Positions 1-6,392 of a stretch of DNA of 10,641 nucleotides are shown here, piece after piece (position 1 is the stretch's first letter; the number at the start of each line of letters is the position of its first letter). The DNA lies in assembly GCA_017400025.1 (NCBI GenBank), contig JAFQAF010000027.1, positions 1 through 10,641 of the forward strand, given 5' to 3'. The notes beneath the pieces were generated by a model. That model was given only the letters and a program-made list of their open reading frames with translations, ran no database searches and had not been told where the DNA came from. The DNA comes from Oscillospiraceae bacterium (lineage in GTDB: Bacteria > Bacillota_A > Clostridia > Oscillospirales > Ruminococcaceae). Position numbers and translations under genes: made by a program.

Positions 1-602
1 AGCATAAGAAAATCCAGCAGGAGTTCTTTTGCGGTTTTGCGGAGGAATTTCTTTCTGGCTTCCTCCATCAGCTTTGTGTTTTCCCGGTTTTTGTCCAGCA
101 GTGCCGTATATCCCTTATGCCCGTTTACTATAGCACATATCTGCTGTTTCTGCCGGCTGTCCACCTTTAAAACAGCGGCGGTTTTTCTGAAAGTACAGGG
201 TATGAAATAATCCCCGTACATGACCAGCAGCACAACGTCCTTCCACAAAATGGTTACACTGCCGTTGACTGTGATTTTTTCCTCGTCTGCCTCCACATCG
301 TAATACTCCGGGCTGCCCAGCCTTCTGTGCACCATTTCAAGGTTTGGTATGGTTTTTCTCAGCCCCTGCTGTCTGTTGCTAAAATTTACTGTTTTTATTC
401 CTCCTGCAATAAAGTACAGGCAGACAACCACTGAAATCCAGTCTCCTGCAAGGCTGAAAATAAAAAACACAGCCAAAATCACAATGATTGCCGCTGCCCT
501 GACCAGCTGCAGCAGTGTGTGGATAAAGCTGTGGTTCAGCTTTTTGTACCGGGCCAGTATTTCGTCTTTTACACCGGCAGGTATACTCTGCTGTATTTTC
601 AT
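1..602 (-). CDS. YcxB-like two-TM membrane protein, 3' end outside window
   Basis: An open frame runs from an ATG at 600-602 leftwards to the window edge, giving 200 codons without a stop. It begins MKIQQSIPAGVKDEIL and has two hydrophobic stretches at about residues 32-52 and 56-67 (the second reads VVVCLYFIAGGI). A soluble beta-rich part follows, with YYDVEADEEKITVNGS and then ILWKDVVLLVMYGDYFIPC at about 105-142. Two N-terminal TM segments followed by an E-x-x-I-x-V-x-G strand, a W-x-D-V segment and a D-Y-F strand fit the YcxB-like protein family, whose function is unknown. The visible end is charged and helical (residues 170-200), so the protein probably stops soon past the edge. The RBS AGGTGAGA lies just upstream at 605-612. 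The gene has its own promoter and follows the hydrogenase terminator, so it is probably a separate unit. The family call is from pattern recognition only. Confidence 0.72.
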   Translation of the reverse strand, partial: MKIQQSIPAGVKDEILARYKKLNHSFIHTLLQLVRAAAIIVILAVFFIFSLAGDWISVVVCLYFIAGGIKTVNFSNRQQGLRKTIPNLEMVHRRLGSPEYYDVEADEEKITVNGSVTILWKDVVLLVMYGDYFIPCTFRKTAAVLKVDSRQKQQICAIVNGHKGYTALLDKNRENTKLMEEARKKFLRKTAKELLLDFLM

Positions 603-616
603 AATATCTCACCTTT

Positions 617-646
617 CTGTAAAAGTTTACAGCTGTATTATACAGC
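617..646. repeat. Two abutting palindromes made of TGTA/TACA half-sites
   Basis: Positions 617-632 form a perfect inverted repeat, CTGTAAA-AG-TTTACAG. Positions 632-646 form a second, GCTGTA-TTA-TACAGC. TGTA or TACA boxes therefore alternate at 618, 628, 634 and 641. The junction (628-637) also reads TACA-GC-TGTA, which matches the TACANNTGTA core known for BlaI/MecI/CopY-type winged-helix repressors. The block covers the -10 and likely start point of the promoter of the minus-strand YcxB-like gene, as expected of an operator. The cognate regulator is not in the window. Confidence 0.5.
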
Positions 647-665
647 AAAACCGGCGAAAGCGCAA
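637..665 (-). promoter_or_regulatory. Putative sigma-A promoter of the YcxB-like gene
   Basis: On the minus strand TTGCGC (665-660) is followed by a 17-nt spacer and a perfect TATAAT (642-637). The predicted start is near 630, giving a leader of about 28 nt. The -35 box overlaps the U-tract of the hydrogenase terminator, so the two elements are packed back to back. The -35 matches consensus in only its first three bases; the call rests on the -10 and the spacing. Confidence 0.55.
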
Positions 666-692
666 AAAAAGAGGGCCACAGGGGCCCTCTTT
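664..692 (-). terminator. Rho-independent terminator of the hydrogenase operon
   Basis: Read on the minus strand, AAAGAGGGCC pairs perfectly with GGCCCTCTTT (692-683 with 677-668) around a five-base loop. Four more U residues follow (667-664). It lies 27 bp beyond the hydA stop codon. On the plus strand the hairpin has only a short T run, so it acts mainly for leftward transcription. Confidence 0.9.
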
Positions 693-718
693 ACGGAGTT
701 AATAATATGAATTATTAA

Positions 719-2470
719 TTAGTAGTTGATTGGTCTTGCAACATAGGATGTGTGCAGGATTTCGTGAGCTTTGTGGCTGCCTGGTTCGCCGAGGAATTCG
801 TCATACAGAGCTTTAACTTCCTGGTTCATATGGCTCTTTCTCAGAGTCATTCTTTCATCCTGTGTGTACAGTGCGCCAGCACGGAGAGCTTTCAGGTCTA
901 CAAAGTTTCTTACGCTTGCAGGCTGTGTTGGCTGACCGCCACCGTTGATACAGCCGCCTGGGCAAGCCATAACTTCGATGAAGTCATAAGCTGCTTCGCC
1001 GTTGCGAACTTTTGTCAGGATTTCTTTAGCGTTGGACAGACCGGAAACAGCAGCAACTCTGATTGTTTTGCCAGCCAGTGTGTAAACTGCTTCTTTGATG
1101 CCTTTGTCTGTGCCGCGAACTTCCATAAATTCTGGTTTTTCCAGTTCTTTGCCTGTGAGAACTTCAGCTGCTGTACGCAGAGCTGCTTCCATAACACCGC
1201 CGGATGCACCGAAGATGTGGCCAGCGCCGGAAGCTTCGCCCATTACTCTGTCAAAGTCTTCGTCTGGCAGGATGTTAAATTTGATACCTGCTTTTTCGAT
1301 CATGCGTGCAAATTCTCTTGTTGTGATTGCTACGTCTACGTCTGGAACGCCTGCAGCAGACTGGTCAGGACGGCCAACTTCGAATTTTTTAGCAACACAT
1401 GGCATAACTGCAACTACAACGATGTCTTTTGGATCAATACCCATTTTCTGTGCGTAGTATGTTTTTGCTACTGCACCGAACATCTGCTGTGGTGATTTGC
1501 AGGATGACAGGTTTGGAATGAATTCTGGGAAGTATGTTTCACAGTATTTTACCCAGCCTGGTGAACAGGATGTGATAAGTGGCATTGCGCTGCCTTCTGT
1601 TGTGAATCTGTGGAGGAATTCTGTTGCTTCTTCCATGATTGTCAGGTCAGCTGCAAAGTCTGTGTCGAATACTTTGTCAAAGCCCAGACGGCGTGCTGCT
1701 GCAACCATTTTGCCCTGTACGTTTGTACCGATAGGCATGTTGAAGCATTCGCCCAGTGTTGCACGGATAGATGGAGCTGTCTGTACAACAACGTGTTTTG
1801 TTGGGTCTGCAAGAGCTGCCCAAACTTTATCTGTATCGTCTTTTTCTGCGATTGCGCCTGTTGGGCAAACTACGATACACTGGCCGCAGGATACACAAGC
1901 TGTAGCATCCAGTGGCTGTTCAAATGCGGAAGCGATATGTGTTTCGAAACCACGTTCGTTGGCACCGATAACACCGATACCCTGTGTAATGCCACATGCA
2001 GCTACGCAGCGGCGGCAGAGGATACATTTTGTATTGTCACGGAACATATGTGCTGCAGAGTTGTCCACAGTCCATTCCATGTTGGCGCCTTCCCATTTCT
2101 TTGTATCTTTGATACCGTAGTCTTTGGAAAGTTTCTGCAGTTCGCAGTCGCCGCTTCTTACACAGCCCAGGCAGTCCTGGTTGTGTGTGGAGAGAACCAG
2201 TTCCAGGTTCATTTTTCTTGCTTTCTGTACTTTTTCAGTGTTTGTGAACACTTCCATACCGTCAGCAACTGGGTATACGCAGGCTGTTACCAGGCCGCGT
2301 GCACCTTTTACTTCAACAACGCAGATACGGCATGCGCCGATTTCGTTGATGTCTTTCAGGTAGCAGAGAGTTGGAATTTCGATACCTGCTTTGTGAGCAG
2401 CTTCAAGAATAGTAGAGCCTGCAGGCACTTCAACCTCTATGCCGTTAATTTTAACTTTAACCATATCCAT
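719..2470 (-). CDS. hydA: [FeFe]-hydrogenase catalytic subunit of an NADH-linked bifurcating complex (HydA/HndD type)
   Basis: Catalytic subunit (583 aa) that makes or splits H2 at the H-cluster in the cytoplasm. Domains in order: an N-terminal [2Fe-2S] domain (Cys 36, 47, 50, 64); a His-Cys3 [4Fe-4S] site (H96, C100, C103, C109); two [4Fe-4S] ferredoxin motifs (C149/152/155/159 and C192/195/198/202); the H-domain from about 225; and a C-terminal small-subunit domain. H-cluster loops are TSCSPGW (300-306), MPCVAKKFE (356-364) and MACPGGCINGGGQP (501-514), giving C358, C503 and C507 as ligands. In the first loop Ser303 stands where CpI-type enzymes have the ligand cysteine (see findings). Length and domain order fit the M3-type HydA of trimeric or tetrameric bifurcating hydrogenases. 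The first ATG is chosen because AGGAGGA (2487-2481) lies 10 nt upstream; a second Met at codon 3 is too far from it. This is the last gene of the operon, followed by a terminator. Ile codon ATA is nearly absent, suggesting high expression. Confidence 0.96.
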   Translation of the reverse strand: MDMVKVKINGIEVEVPAGSTILEAAHKAGIEIPTLCYLKDINEIGACRICVVEVKGARGLVTACVYPVADGMEVFTNTEKVQKARKMNLELVLSTHNQDCLGCVRSGDCELQKLSKDYGIKDTKKWEGANMEWTVDNSAAHMFRDNTKCILCRRCVAACGITQGIGVIGANERGFETHIASAFEQPLDATACVSCGQCIVVCPTGAIAEKDDTDKVWAALADPTKHVVVQTAPSIRATLGECFNMPIGTNVQGKMVAAARRLGFDKVFDTDFAADLTIMEEATEFLHRFTTEGSAMPLITSCSPGWVKYCETYFPEFIPNLSSCKSPQQMFGAVAKTYYAQKMGIDPKDIVVVAVMPCVAKKFEVGRPDQSAAGVPDVDVAITTREFARMIEKAGIKFNILPDEDFDRVMGEASGAGHIFGASGGVMEAALRTAAEVLTGKELEKPEFMEVRGTDKGIKEAVYTLAGKTIRVAAVSGLSNAKEILTKVRNGEAAYDFIEVMACPGGCINGGGQPTQPASVRNFVDLKALRAGALYTQDERMTLRKSHMNQEVKALYDEFLGEPGSHKAHEILHTSYVARPINY

Positions 2471-2491
2471 AGTAGCTTTATCCTCCTATTC

Positions 2492-4279
2492 TTATTCTCT
2501 AACGATAGCGCCGAACTTACAGCCGTTCATACATGCGCCGCACTTGATACATTTAGCTGGGTCGATAACGTGTGGATTTCTTACGTCACCGCTGATAGCG
2601 CCAACAGGACATACACGTTTACACAGAGTACAGCCTTTACATTTGTCTGCAATGATTCTGTATGTGAGCAGATCTTTACATACGCCGGCCGGACATTTTT
2701 TGTCAACGATATGTGCAATGTATTCATCACGGAAGTGATGCAGTGTGGAGAGAACAGGGTTTGGAGCAGACTGACCCAGACCGCAGGCAGAGTTTTCTTT
2801 GATGAATGTTGCCAGTTCTTCAATTCTGTCAAGGTCTTCCAGTTCGCCGTTGCCAGATGTGATTTTGTCCAGCAGTTCAAGCAGACGTTTTGTACCGATA
2901 CGGCAAGGTGCACATTTACCGCAGGATTCTTCAACTGTGAATTCCAGGAAGAATTTAGCGATATCAACCATACATGTATCTTCGTCCATAACGATAAGAC
3001 CGCCGGAACCCATCATGGAGCCCAGGGCAATCAGGCTGTCGTAATCCATTGGTGTGTCGATGAGGGAAGCTGGGATACAGCCGCCGGAAGGACCACCTGT
3101 CTGTGCAGCTTTGAATTTCTTGCCGTTTGGAATGCCGCCGCCGATATCTTCGATAACTGTTCTCAGTGTTGTACCCATTGGGATTTCAACCAGACCAGTG
3201 TTATTGATTTTACCGCCGAGAGCGAATACTTTTGTACCAGCAGATTTTTCTGTACCGATGGAACGGAACCAGTCAGCACCTTTGAGAATAATCTGTGGGA
3301 TGTTTGCGTATGTTTCAACGTTGTTCAGGATAGTTGGTTTGCCGAACAGACCTTTCTGTGCTGGGAATGGAGGACGTGGACGTGGTTCACCACGGTTGCC
3401 TTCGATGGAGTTCATCAGAGCTGTTTCTTCACCGCAAACGAATGCGCCTGCGCCCAGTTTGATTTCCAGGTCAAATTCGAAACCTGTGCCGAAAATGTCT
3501 TTGCCCAGCAGGCCGTAAGCTTTTGCATCGTTGATAGCTTTCTGCAGACGCTGTACAGCGATTGGGTATTCAGCACGGATGTAAACATAGCCTTTTGTTG
3601 CGCCGATAGCGTAAGCTGCGATAGCCATAGCTTCGATAACTGCGTGTGGGTCACCTTCCAGGATGGAACGGTCCATAAATGCACCCGGGTCACCTTCGTC
3701 AGCGTTACATGCAACATATTTCTGGTCAGCGTGGTTCATTGCAGCCAGCTGCCATTTTCTGCCTGTTGGGAAGCCGCCGCCGCCGCGACCGCGCAGGCCG
3801 GAATCAAGAACAGTTTTGCATACTTCTTCAGGTGTCATTTCTGTGAGAACTTTACCCAGAGCAGCATAACCGTCATAACCGATGTATTCTTCGATATTGT
3901 CAGGGTCTACAACACCGCAGTTGCGCAGGGCAACACGCATCTGGTGTTTGTAGAAATTTGTTTCATTCAGGGATTTGATTGTATCGCCCTGTACTGTTTC
4001 ATCGTACAGCAGACGTGTTACAACACGGCCTTTCAGCAGATGTTCGTCAACGATTTCTTTAACATCTTCTTCTTTAACCATGCTGTAGAATGCGCCTTCA
4101 GGATATACAACAACGATTGGACCCAGAGCACAGAGACCAAAACAGCCTGTTTTGATAACTTTTACTTCTTCATGGAGACCAACTGCTGCGATTTCTGCAT
4201 TGAAGGCATCAATAATTTTCTGTGAGCCTGAGGAGGTACAGCCTGTACCGCCACAAACCATAACGTGACTTCTAAACAT
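2492..4279 (-). CDS. hydB: NuoF-like NADH/FMN subunit of the bifurcating hydrogenase (HydB/HndC type)
   Basis: Diaphorase subunit (595 aa) that binds NAD(H) and FMN and is the likely bifurcation site, passing electrons to HydA. Domains in order: a thioredoxin-like [2Fe-2S] domain (C9, C14, C46, C50); a NuoF core with the glycine-rich loop GRGGGGFPTGRKW (164-176) and the NADEGDPGAFMDR segment (192-204); an SLBB-like region near 345-400; the NuoF [4Fe-4S] motif SCGKCAPCRIG with C453/456/459 and C499; and a C-terminal two-cluster ferredoxin (C547/550/553/557 and C577/580/583/587). Between them H516, C529 and C534 form an H-x12-C-x4-C pattern; I recall a zinc site of this kind in Thermotoga HydB, which I could not check. 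The extra N- and C-terminal cluster domains distinguish it from NuoF of complex I. RBS GAGAGG lies 6 nt before the ATG. The gap to hydA is 21 bp and to hndB 15 bp, so the genes are cotranscribed. Confidence 0.96.
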   Translation of the reverse strand: MFRSHVMVCGGTGCTSSGSQKIIDAFNAEIAAVGLHEEVKVIKTGCFGLCALGPIVVVYPEGAFYSMVKEEDVKEIVDEHLLKGRVVTRLLYDETVQGDTIKSLNETNFYKHQMRVALRNCGVVDPDNIEEYIGYDGYAALGKVLTEMTPEEVCKTVLDSGLRGRGGGGFPTGRKWQLAAMNHADQKYVACNADEGDPGAFMDRSILEGDPHAVIEAMAIAAYAIGATKGYVYIRAEYPIAVQRLQKAINDAKAYGLLGKDIFGTGFEFDLEIKLGAGAFVCGEETALMNSIEGNRGEPRPRPPFPAQKGLFGKPTILNNVETYANIPQIILKGADWFRSIGTEKSAGTKVFALGGKINNTGLVEIPMGTTLRTVIEDIGGGIPNGKKFKAAQTGGPSGGCIPASLIDTPMDYDSLIALGSMMGSGGLIVMDEDTCMVDIAKFFLEFTVEESCGKCAPCRIGTKRLLELLDKITSGNGELEDLDRIEELATFIKENSACGLGQSAPNPVLSTLHHFRDEYIAHIVDKKCPAGVCKDLLTYRIIADKCKGCTLCKRVCPVGAISGDVRNPHVIDPAKCIKCGACMNGCKFGAIVRE

Positions 4280-4294
4280 ACTTTACCTCTCTGA

Positions 4295-4669
4295 TTATTC
4301 AGCTGCCTTGATAGCGCCGATTGTGAATTCTGTAACTGGTTTTTTGCCGATAACGTGTTCAGAAACGATTCTCTGAACTTTTTCAGCGTCTACTTTAACG
4401 TATGTAGTTTTTGTATCGCCTTCCACGATTTCTACAACTGGTTCGTACTGGCAGATGCCGATACAGCCTGTCTGAGAAACAACTGCATGTGTGATGTTTC
4501 TTTTTGCGATTTCTTCGCTGAATGCATTCAGAACAGGGCGTGCGCCTGCTGCGATACCGCATGTAGCCATACCAACCAGGATACGCATTTTGCCTTCCAC
4601 GCCATCACGAGTGTTTACGTTGGCTTTCATTTTATCTCTGATAGCCTGGAGTTCCCGTAAGCTTTTCAT
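4295..4669 (-). CDS. hndB: Thioredoxin-like ferredoxin subunit, HndB type
   Basis: Small subunit (124 aa) matching HndB of the Desulfovibrio NADP-reducing hydrogenase, a thioredoxin-fold ferredoxin thought to be an accessory electron carrier in the four-subunit complex. The N-terminal 25 residues are a charged helix. The fold starts at about 28 with ILVGMATCGIAAGARPVL, and TGCIGICQYEP follows at 67-77. Visible cysteines are C37, C69 and C73 only. The position where classic [2Fe-2S] thioredoxin-like ferredoxins have a second N-terminal Cys falls in the GIAAGA stretch, so the fourth ligand is missing or not Cys. I recall the TCGIAAGA form as common in HndB homologues, so this is probably a subfamily trait. 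The RBS AAGGAG lies inside the last codons of the upstream ATPase gene (4-bp gap), suggesting translational coupling. Confidence 0.88.
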   Translation of the reverse strand: MKSLRELQAIRDKMKANVNTRDGVEGKMRILVGMATCGIAAGARPVLNAFSEEIAKRNITHAVVSQTGCIGICQYEPVVEIVEGDTKTTYVKVDAEKVQRIVSEHVIGKKPVTEFTIGAIKAAE

Positions 4670-4673
4670 AAGA

Positions 4674-5225
4674 TCAATATCTCCTTTTTAATATTTCAAA
4701 TTGATTTTCTTCAATAAATCCTTTTATCCACTGCACCACCATAGGGTCTGACAGAGGTGCACCCTCCATCACTTCCTTCAGCATTCGCGTGTCGCATACA
4801 AACTCTTCCCCGCCTTTTTCCACTGTGTAGACAAAGTCTATATCCTCGTTCATCTGAATAAGGATAGCCACTGTGTCCCACACTTCACCCAGAGGTGTGC
4901 AGTCTATATGGGAGGTGTCAAACACTGCTGTAACCACAGTGCCCACGCCCACCTGTGACTGTATGGAAAAACTGCCGCCTGTCTGCTCTGCCGCCATTTT
5001 GAACAGAGGTATACCCAGACCCACCCTGCGGGTGGTGCGGGAGGTAAAGAAAGGGTTTTCCACGCTGGCAAGGGTTTGTTCATCCATGCCTTTGCCGTTG
5101 TCCTTTATAGTGATTGTCATCATTCTGCCGTCTGCATCAAAGCCGGCGCCTATTTCTATAAGCGAAGCCCCTGCCACAACAGAATTCTGTGCTATGTCTA
5201 AAATATTTAATGAAAGTTCCTGCAT
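4674..5225 (-). CDS. Stand-alone GHKL (HATPase_c) ATP-binding protein inside the hydrogenase operon
   Basis: A 183-aa protein with a histidine-kinase-type ATP-binding fold. Visible boxes: N-box LDIAQNSVVA with N14; G1 DNGKGM (42-47); F-box FFTSR (59-63); G2 GLGIPL (69-74); and the closing GVGT (93-96). No dimerisation/phosphoacceptor domain with a conserved His, no TM segment and no sensor domain precede it, so it is not a complete sensor kinase. A C-terminal extension (about 105-183) holds hydrophobic strand-like and charged helical stretches that I do not recognise. It sits 3 bp after hydC and 4 bp before hndB, so it is cotranscribed with the enzyme. Its codon use (ATA-rich) is unlike the flanking catalytic genes and like the divergent regulatory genes. 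Similar ATPase genes occur in clostridial hydrogenase operons as far as I recall; their role is unknown. Start ATG at 5225, with AGGA at the end of hydC as weak RBS. Confidence 0.88.
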   Translation of the reverse strand: MQELSLNILDIAQNSVVAGASLIEIGAGFDADGRMMTITIKDNGKGMDEQTLASVENPFFTSRTTRRVGLGIPLFKMAAEQTGGSFSIQSQVGVGTVVTAVFDTSHIDCTPLGEVWDTVAILIQMNEDIDFVYTVEKGGEEFVCDTRMLKEVMEGAPLSDPMVVQWIKGFIEENQFEILKRRY

Positions 5226-5228
5226 AAA

Positions 5229-5729
5229 TTAGTCCTGATATTTAGCAAGGATTGCGTCCAGTTCGCTGCCGTCTTCTTTTACACGGCCGTAAACGTCTTC
5301 ATTGATTGTGAAAACAGGTGCCAGACCACATGCGCCGATACAACGGGATGATTCAAGAGAGAATTTACCGTCCAGCTGGCAGTCGCCGCTCTGGATACCC
5401 AGTTTTTCTTCCAGTTTTGCCAGGATTTTGCCGCTGCCTTTAACGTAGCATGCAGTACCCAGACAAACTGCGATTTTGTATCTGCCTTTTGGAGACAGTG
5501 AGAACTGTGCATAGAAAGTAGCAATGCCGTAGATTTCTTCAAGGGAACGGCCTGTGCCTTCTGCAACAATTCTTAACACTTCTACAGGCAGGTAACCATA
5601 AATTTCCTGTGCATACTGCAGAGCTGGCATAGCTGCACCGGCTTTTTTGCCGTTTTCGTCCAGCCATGCTCTGAGCTGTGCTTCCTGCTCAGGAGTGCCG
5701 TTGAAAGGCAATTTTGAAATTTTCTTCAT
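5229..5729 (-). CDS. hydC: NuoE-like [2Fe-2S] subunit of the bifurcating hydrogenase (HydC/HndA type)
   Basis: A 166-aa homologue of the 24-kDa NuoE subunit of complex I, which carries one [2Fe-2S] cluster and docks on the NuoF-like subunit. The N-terminal helical part includes MPALQYAQEIYGYLP (34-48), followed by YGIATFYAQFSLSPKG (67-82). The cluster ligands are C89 and C94 (CLGTAC) and C130 and C134 (CIGAC). Length is normal for the family. It is the first gene of the five-gene operon. The start ATG at 5729 is fixed by a perfect AGGAGG at 5740-5735. Its leader carries a Rex-type operator and a good promoter (see those entries). Ile codons are ATT/ATC, as in hydA and hydB. Confidence 0.95.
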   Translation of the reverse strand: MKKISKLPFNGTPEQEAQLRAWLDENGKKAGAAMPALQYAQEIYGYLPVEVLRIVAEGTGRSLEEIYGIATFYAQFSLSPKGRYKIAVCLGTACYVKGSGKILAKLEEKLGIQSGDCQLDGKFSLESSRCIGACGLAPVFTINEDVYGRVKEDGSELDAILAKYQD

Positions 5730-5745
5730 ATTATCCTCCTATAAA

Positions 5746-5765
5746 TTTGTTAATAAATTAACAAA
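5746..5765. promoter_or_regulatory. Rex-type operator (NADH/NAD+ responsive) in the hydC leader
   Basis: A perfect inverted repeat TTTGTTAA-TAAA-TTAACAAA. The inner 18 bp (5747-5764) match the TTGTTAANNNNTTAACAA consensus known for clostridial Rex, a repressor that releases DNA when NADH is high. The site lies about 20-35 nt downstream of the predicted start of the hyd transcript and 5 bp before the hydC RBS, so bound Rex would block transcription. The rex gene is not in the window. Confidence 0.88.
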
Positions 5766-5789
5766 AAATTGCTATGTTATTACAGAGTA

Positions 5790-5818
5790 ATTATACCAAA
5801 TAAATATTTTTTTATCCA
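5790..5818 (-). promoter_or_regulatory. Promoter of the hydrogenase operon
   Basis: On the minus strand a perfect TATAAT (5795-5790) is preceded by TGG (extended -10). A TGGATA -35 lies 17 nt upstream (5818-5813; four of six match TTGACA). The predicted start is near 5783, giving a leader of about 54 nt that contains the Rex-type palindrome. Confidence 0.75.
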
Positions 5819-5931
5819 TACCTTTTTCAAAAAAATGGGTATAAAATTTCACTATTTTTACAACTTTGTTGCTTTGACAAAAAAACAGCATAGCTTTTGT
5901 GTATATTTTAGATGTTTTTTATAAAAATTTA

Positions 5932-5940
5932 TGATATACT
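5932..5940 (+). promoter_or_regulatory. Putative extended -10 promoter of the sensory cassette
   Basis: TGATATACT carries a TGn extension and a TATACT -10 (5935-5940) on the plus strand, about 100 nt before the first DRTGG gene. No convincing -35 is seen at 16-18 nt, so it would rely on the TG motif. The call is tentative in such AT-rich DNA. Confidence 0.4.
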
Positions 5941-5976
5941 TTATGTATATCTGTGTGTTATTTACAGATTTTTCCG

Positions 5977-6004
5977 AAAAAACAGGCAGAGCAACCCCTG
6001 CCTG
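5977..6004 (-). terminator. Hairpin with U-tract facing the hyd promoter
   Basis: CAGGCAG (5983-5989) pairs perfectly with CTGCCTG (5998-6004) around an 8-nt loop. On the minus strand it is followed by six U residues (5982-5977), the form of a rho-independent terminator. No minus-strand gene lies to its right, so it may stop antisense transcripts from entering the hyd promoter. Alternatively it is a hairpin in the 5' leader of the plus-strand mRNA. Confidence 0.45.
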
Positions 6005-6047
6005 AATCATATACGAAGCAGAAAATATTTACGGGAGTGAATTTACT

Positions 6048-6389
6048 ATGAAAATCAAAGACATTGCAGCATTACTGAACGCAGAAATACTGACACCGGA
6101 AATCAGCGTGGAAACAGAGGTGCACACAGCCTGCGGCAGTGATATGATGAGCGACGTGCTGGCATATGTAAAGGACCAGGCAGTGCTGGTGACAGGGCTG
6201 AACAACCCGCAGGTTATCCGCACAGCTGATATGATGGATATGGTGTGCGTGGTTTATGTGCGCGGCAAAAGACCGGACGCACTGTCACTTGAACTGGCAA
6301 GGGAAAGCAATATCTGTGTGCTGACAACAAAGACACCTATGTTTGCCTGCTGCGGCATTCTCTATGAAAACGGACTGAGAGGAGCATAA
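6048..6389 (+). CDS. Single-domain DRTGG protein (first copy)
   Basis: A 113-aa soluble protein that I assign to the DRTGG domain family. The domain also occurs fused to other enzymes such as phosphotransacetylases and CBS proteins, and its function is unresolved. Visible motifs: MKIKDIAALLNAEIL at the start; ACGSDMMSDVLAYV (28-41); VLVTGLNNPQVIRTADM (46-62); and TKTPMFACCGILYENGL at the end. The SD-x-x-SDVL and TGLNNPQVIRTA segments are typical of clostridial stand-alone DRTGG proteins beside hydrogenase genes, as far as I recall. The C-terminal MF-x-x-CG-x-LY pattern recurs in the gene at 10104, so the two are paralogues. There is no TM segment. It is the first gene of the plus-strand cassette, and its stop lies 3 bp before the next start. 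Role in H2 or redox signalling is inferred from context only. Confidence 0.8.
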   Translation: MKIKDIAALLNAEILTPEISVETEVHTACGSDMMSDVLAYVKDQAVLVTGLNNPQVIRTADMMDMVCVVYVRGKRPDALSLELARESNICVLTTKTPMFACCGILYENGLRGA

Positions 6390-6392
6390 CAC

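Larger units (their letters stand above)
5730..6047. other. Divergent control region between the hydrogenase operon and the sensory cassette
   Basis: A 318-bp, very AT-rich gap with no credible ORF. From left to right it holds the hydC RBS, the Rex-type palindrome, the hyd promoter, an isolated TTGACA at 5874-5879 with no good -10 at normal spacing, a plus-strand extended -10, a hairpin with a U-tract facing left, and the GGGAG-type RBS (about 6033-6037) of the first DRTGG gene. Confidence 0.85.

Noticed and set aside
379..710. Small open frames overlapping the YcxB-like gene on both strands
   Set aside because: They overlap a 200-codon frame with a good RBS, TM segments and promoter, and show no family features or RBS of their own.
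1610..4225. A very long open frame (871 codons) on the plus strand across hydA and hydB
   Set aside because: It is the antisense shadow of hydA/hydB: strongly biased codon use there leaves few stops on the opposite strand. Its translation is rich in Cys, Phe and Trp without any domain, and both true genes have clear Fe-S motifs.
4674..5225. Truncated two-component histidine kinase
   Set aside because: There is no remnant of a His-containing dimerisation domain upstream; hydC ends 3 bp before it, and the ATPase fold is complete from its N-box, so it is a stand-alone GHKL protein rather than a broken kinase.
5865..5881. Second Rex-like site (TTTGT...ACAAA) near the sensory cassette
   Set aside because: The half-sites are separated by 7 nt rather than the spacing of the Rex consensus, and the inner TTAA parts are missing.
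5874..5907. TTGACA at 5874 with TATATT at 5902 as the plus-strand promoter
   Set aside because: The -35 is perfect but the spacer would be 22 nt and no better -10 lies at 16-18 nt; the extended -10 at 5932-5940 is preferred.
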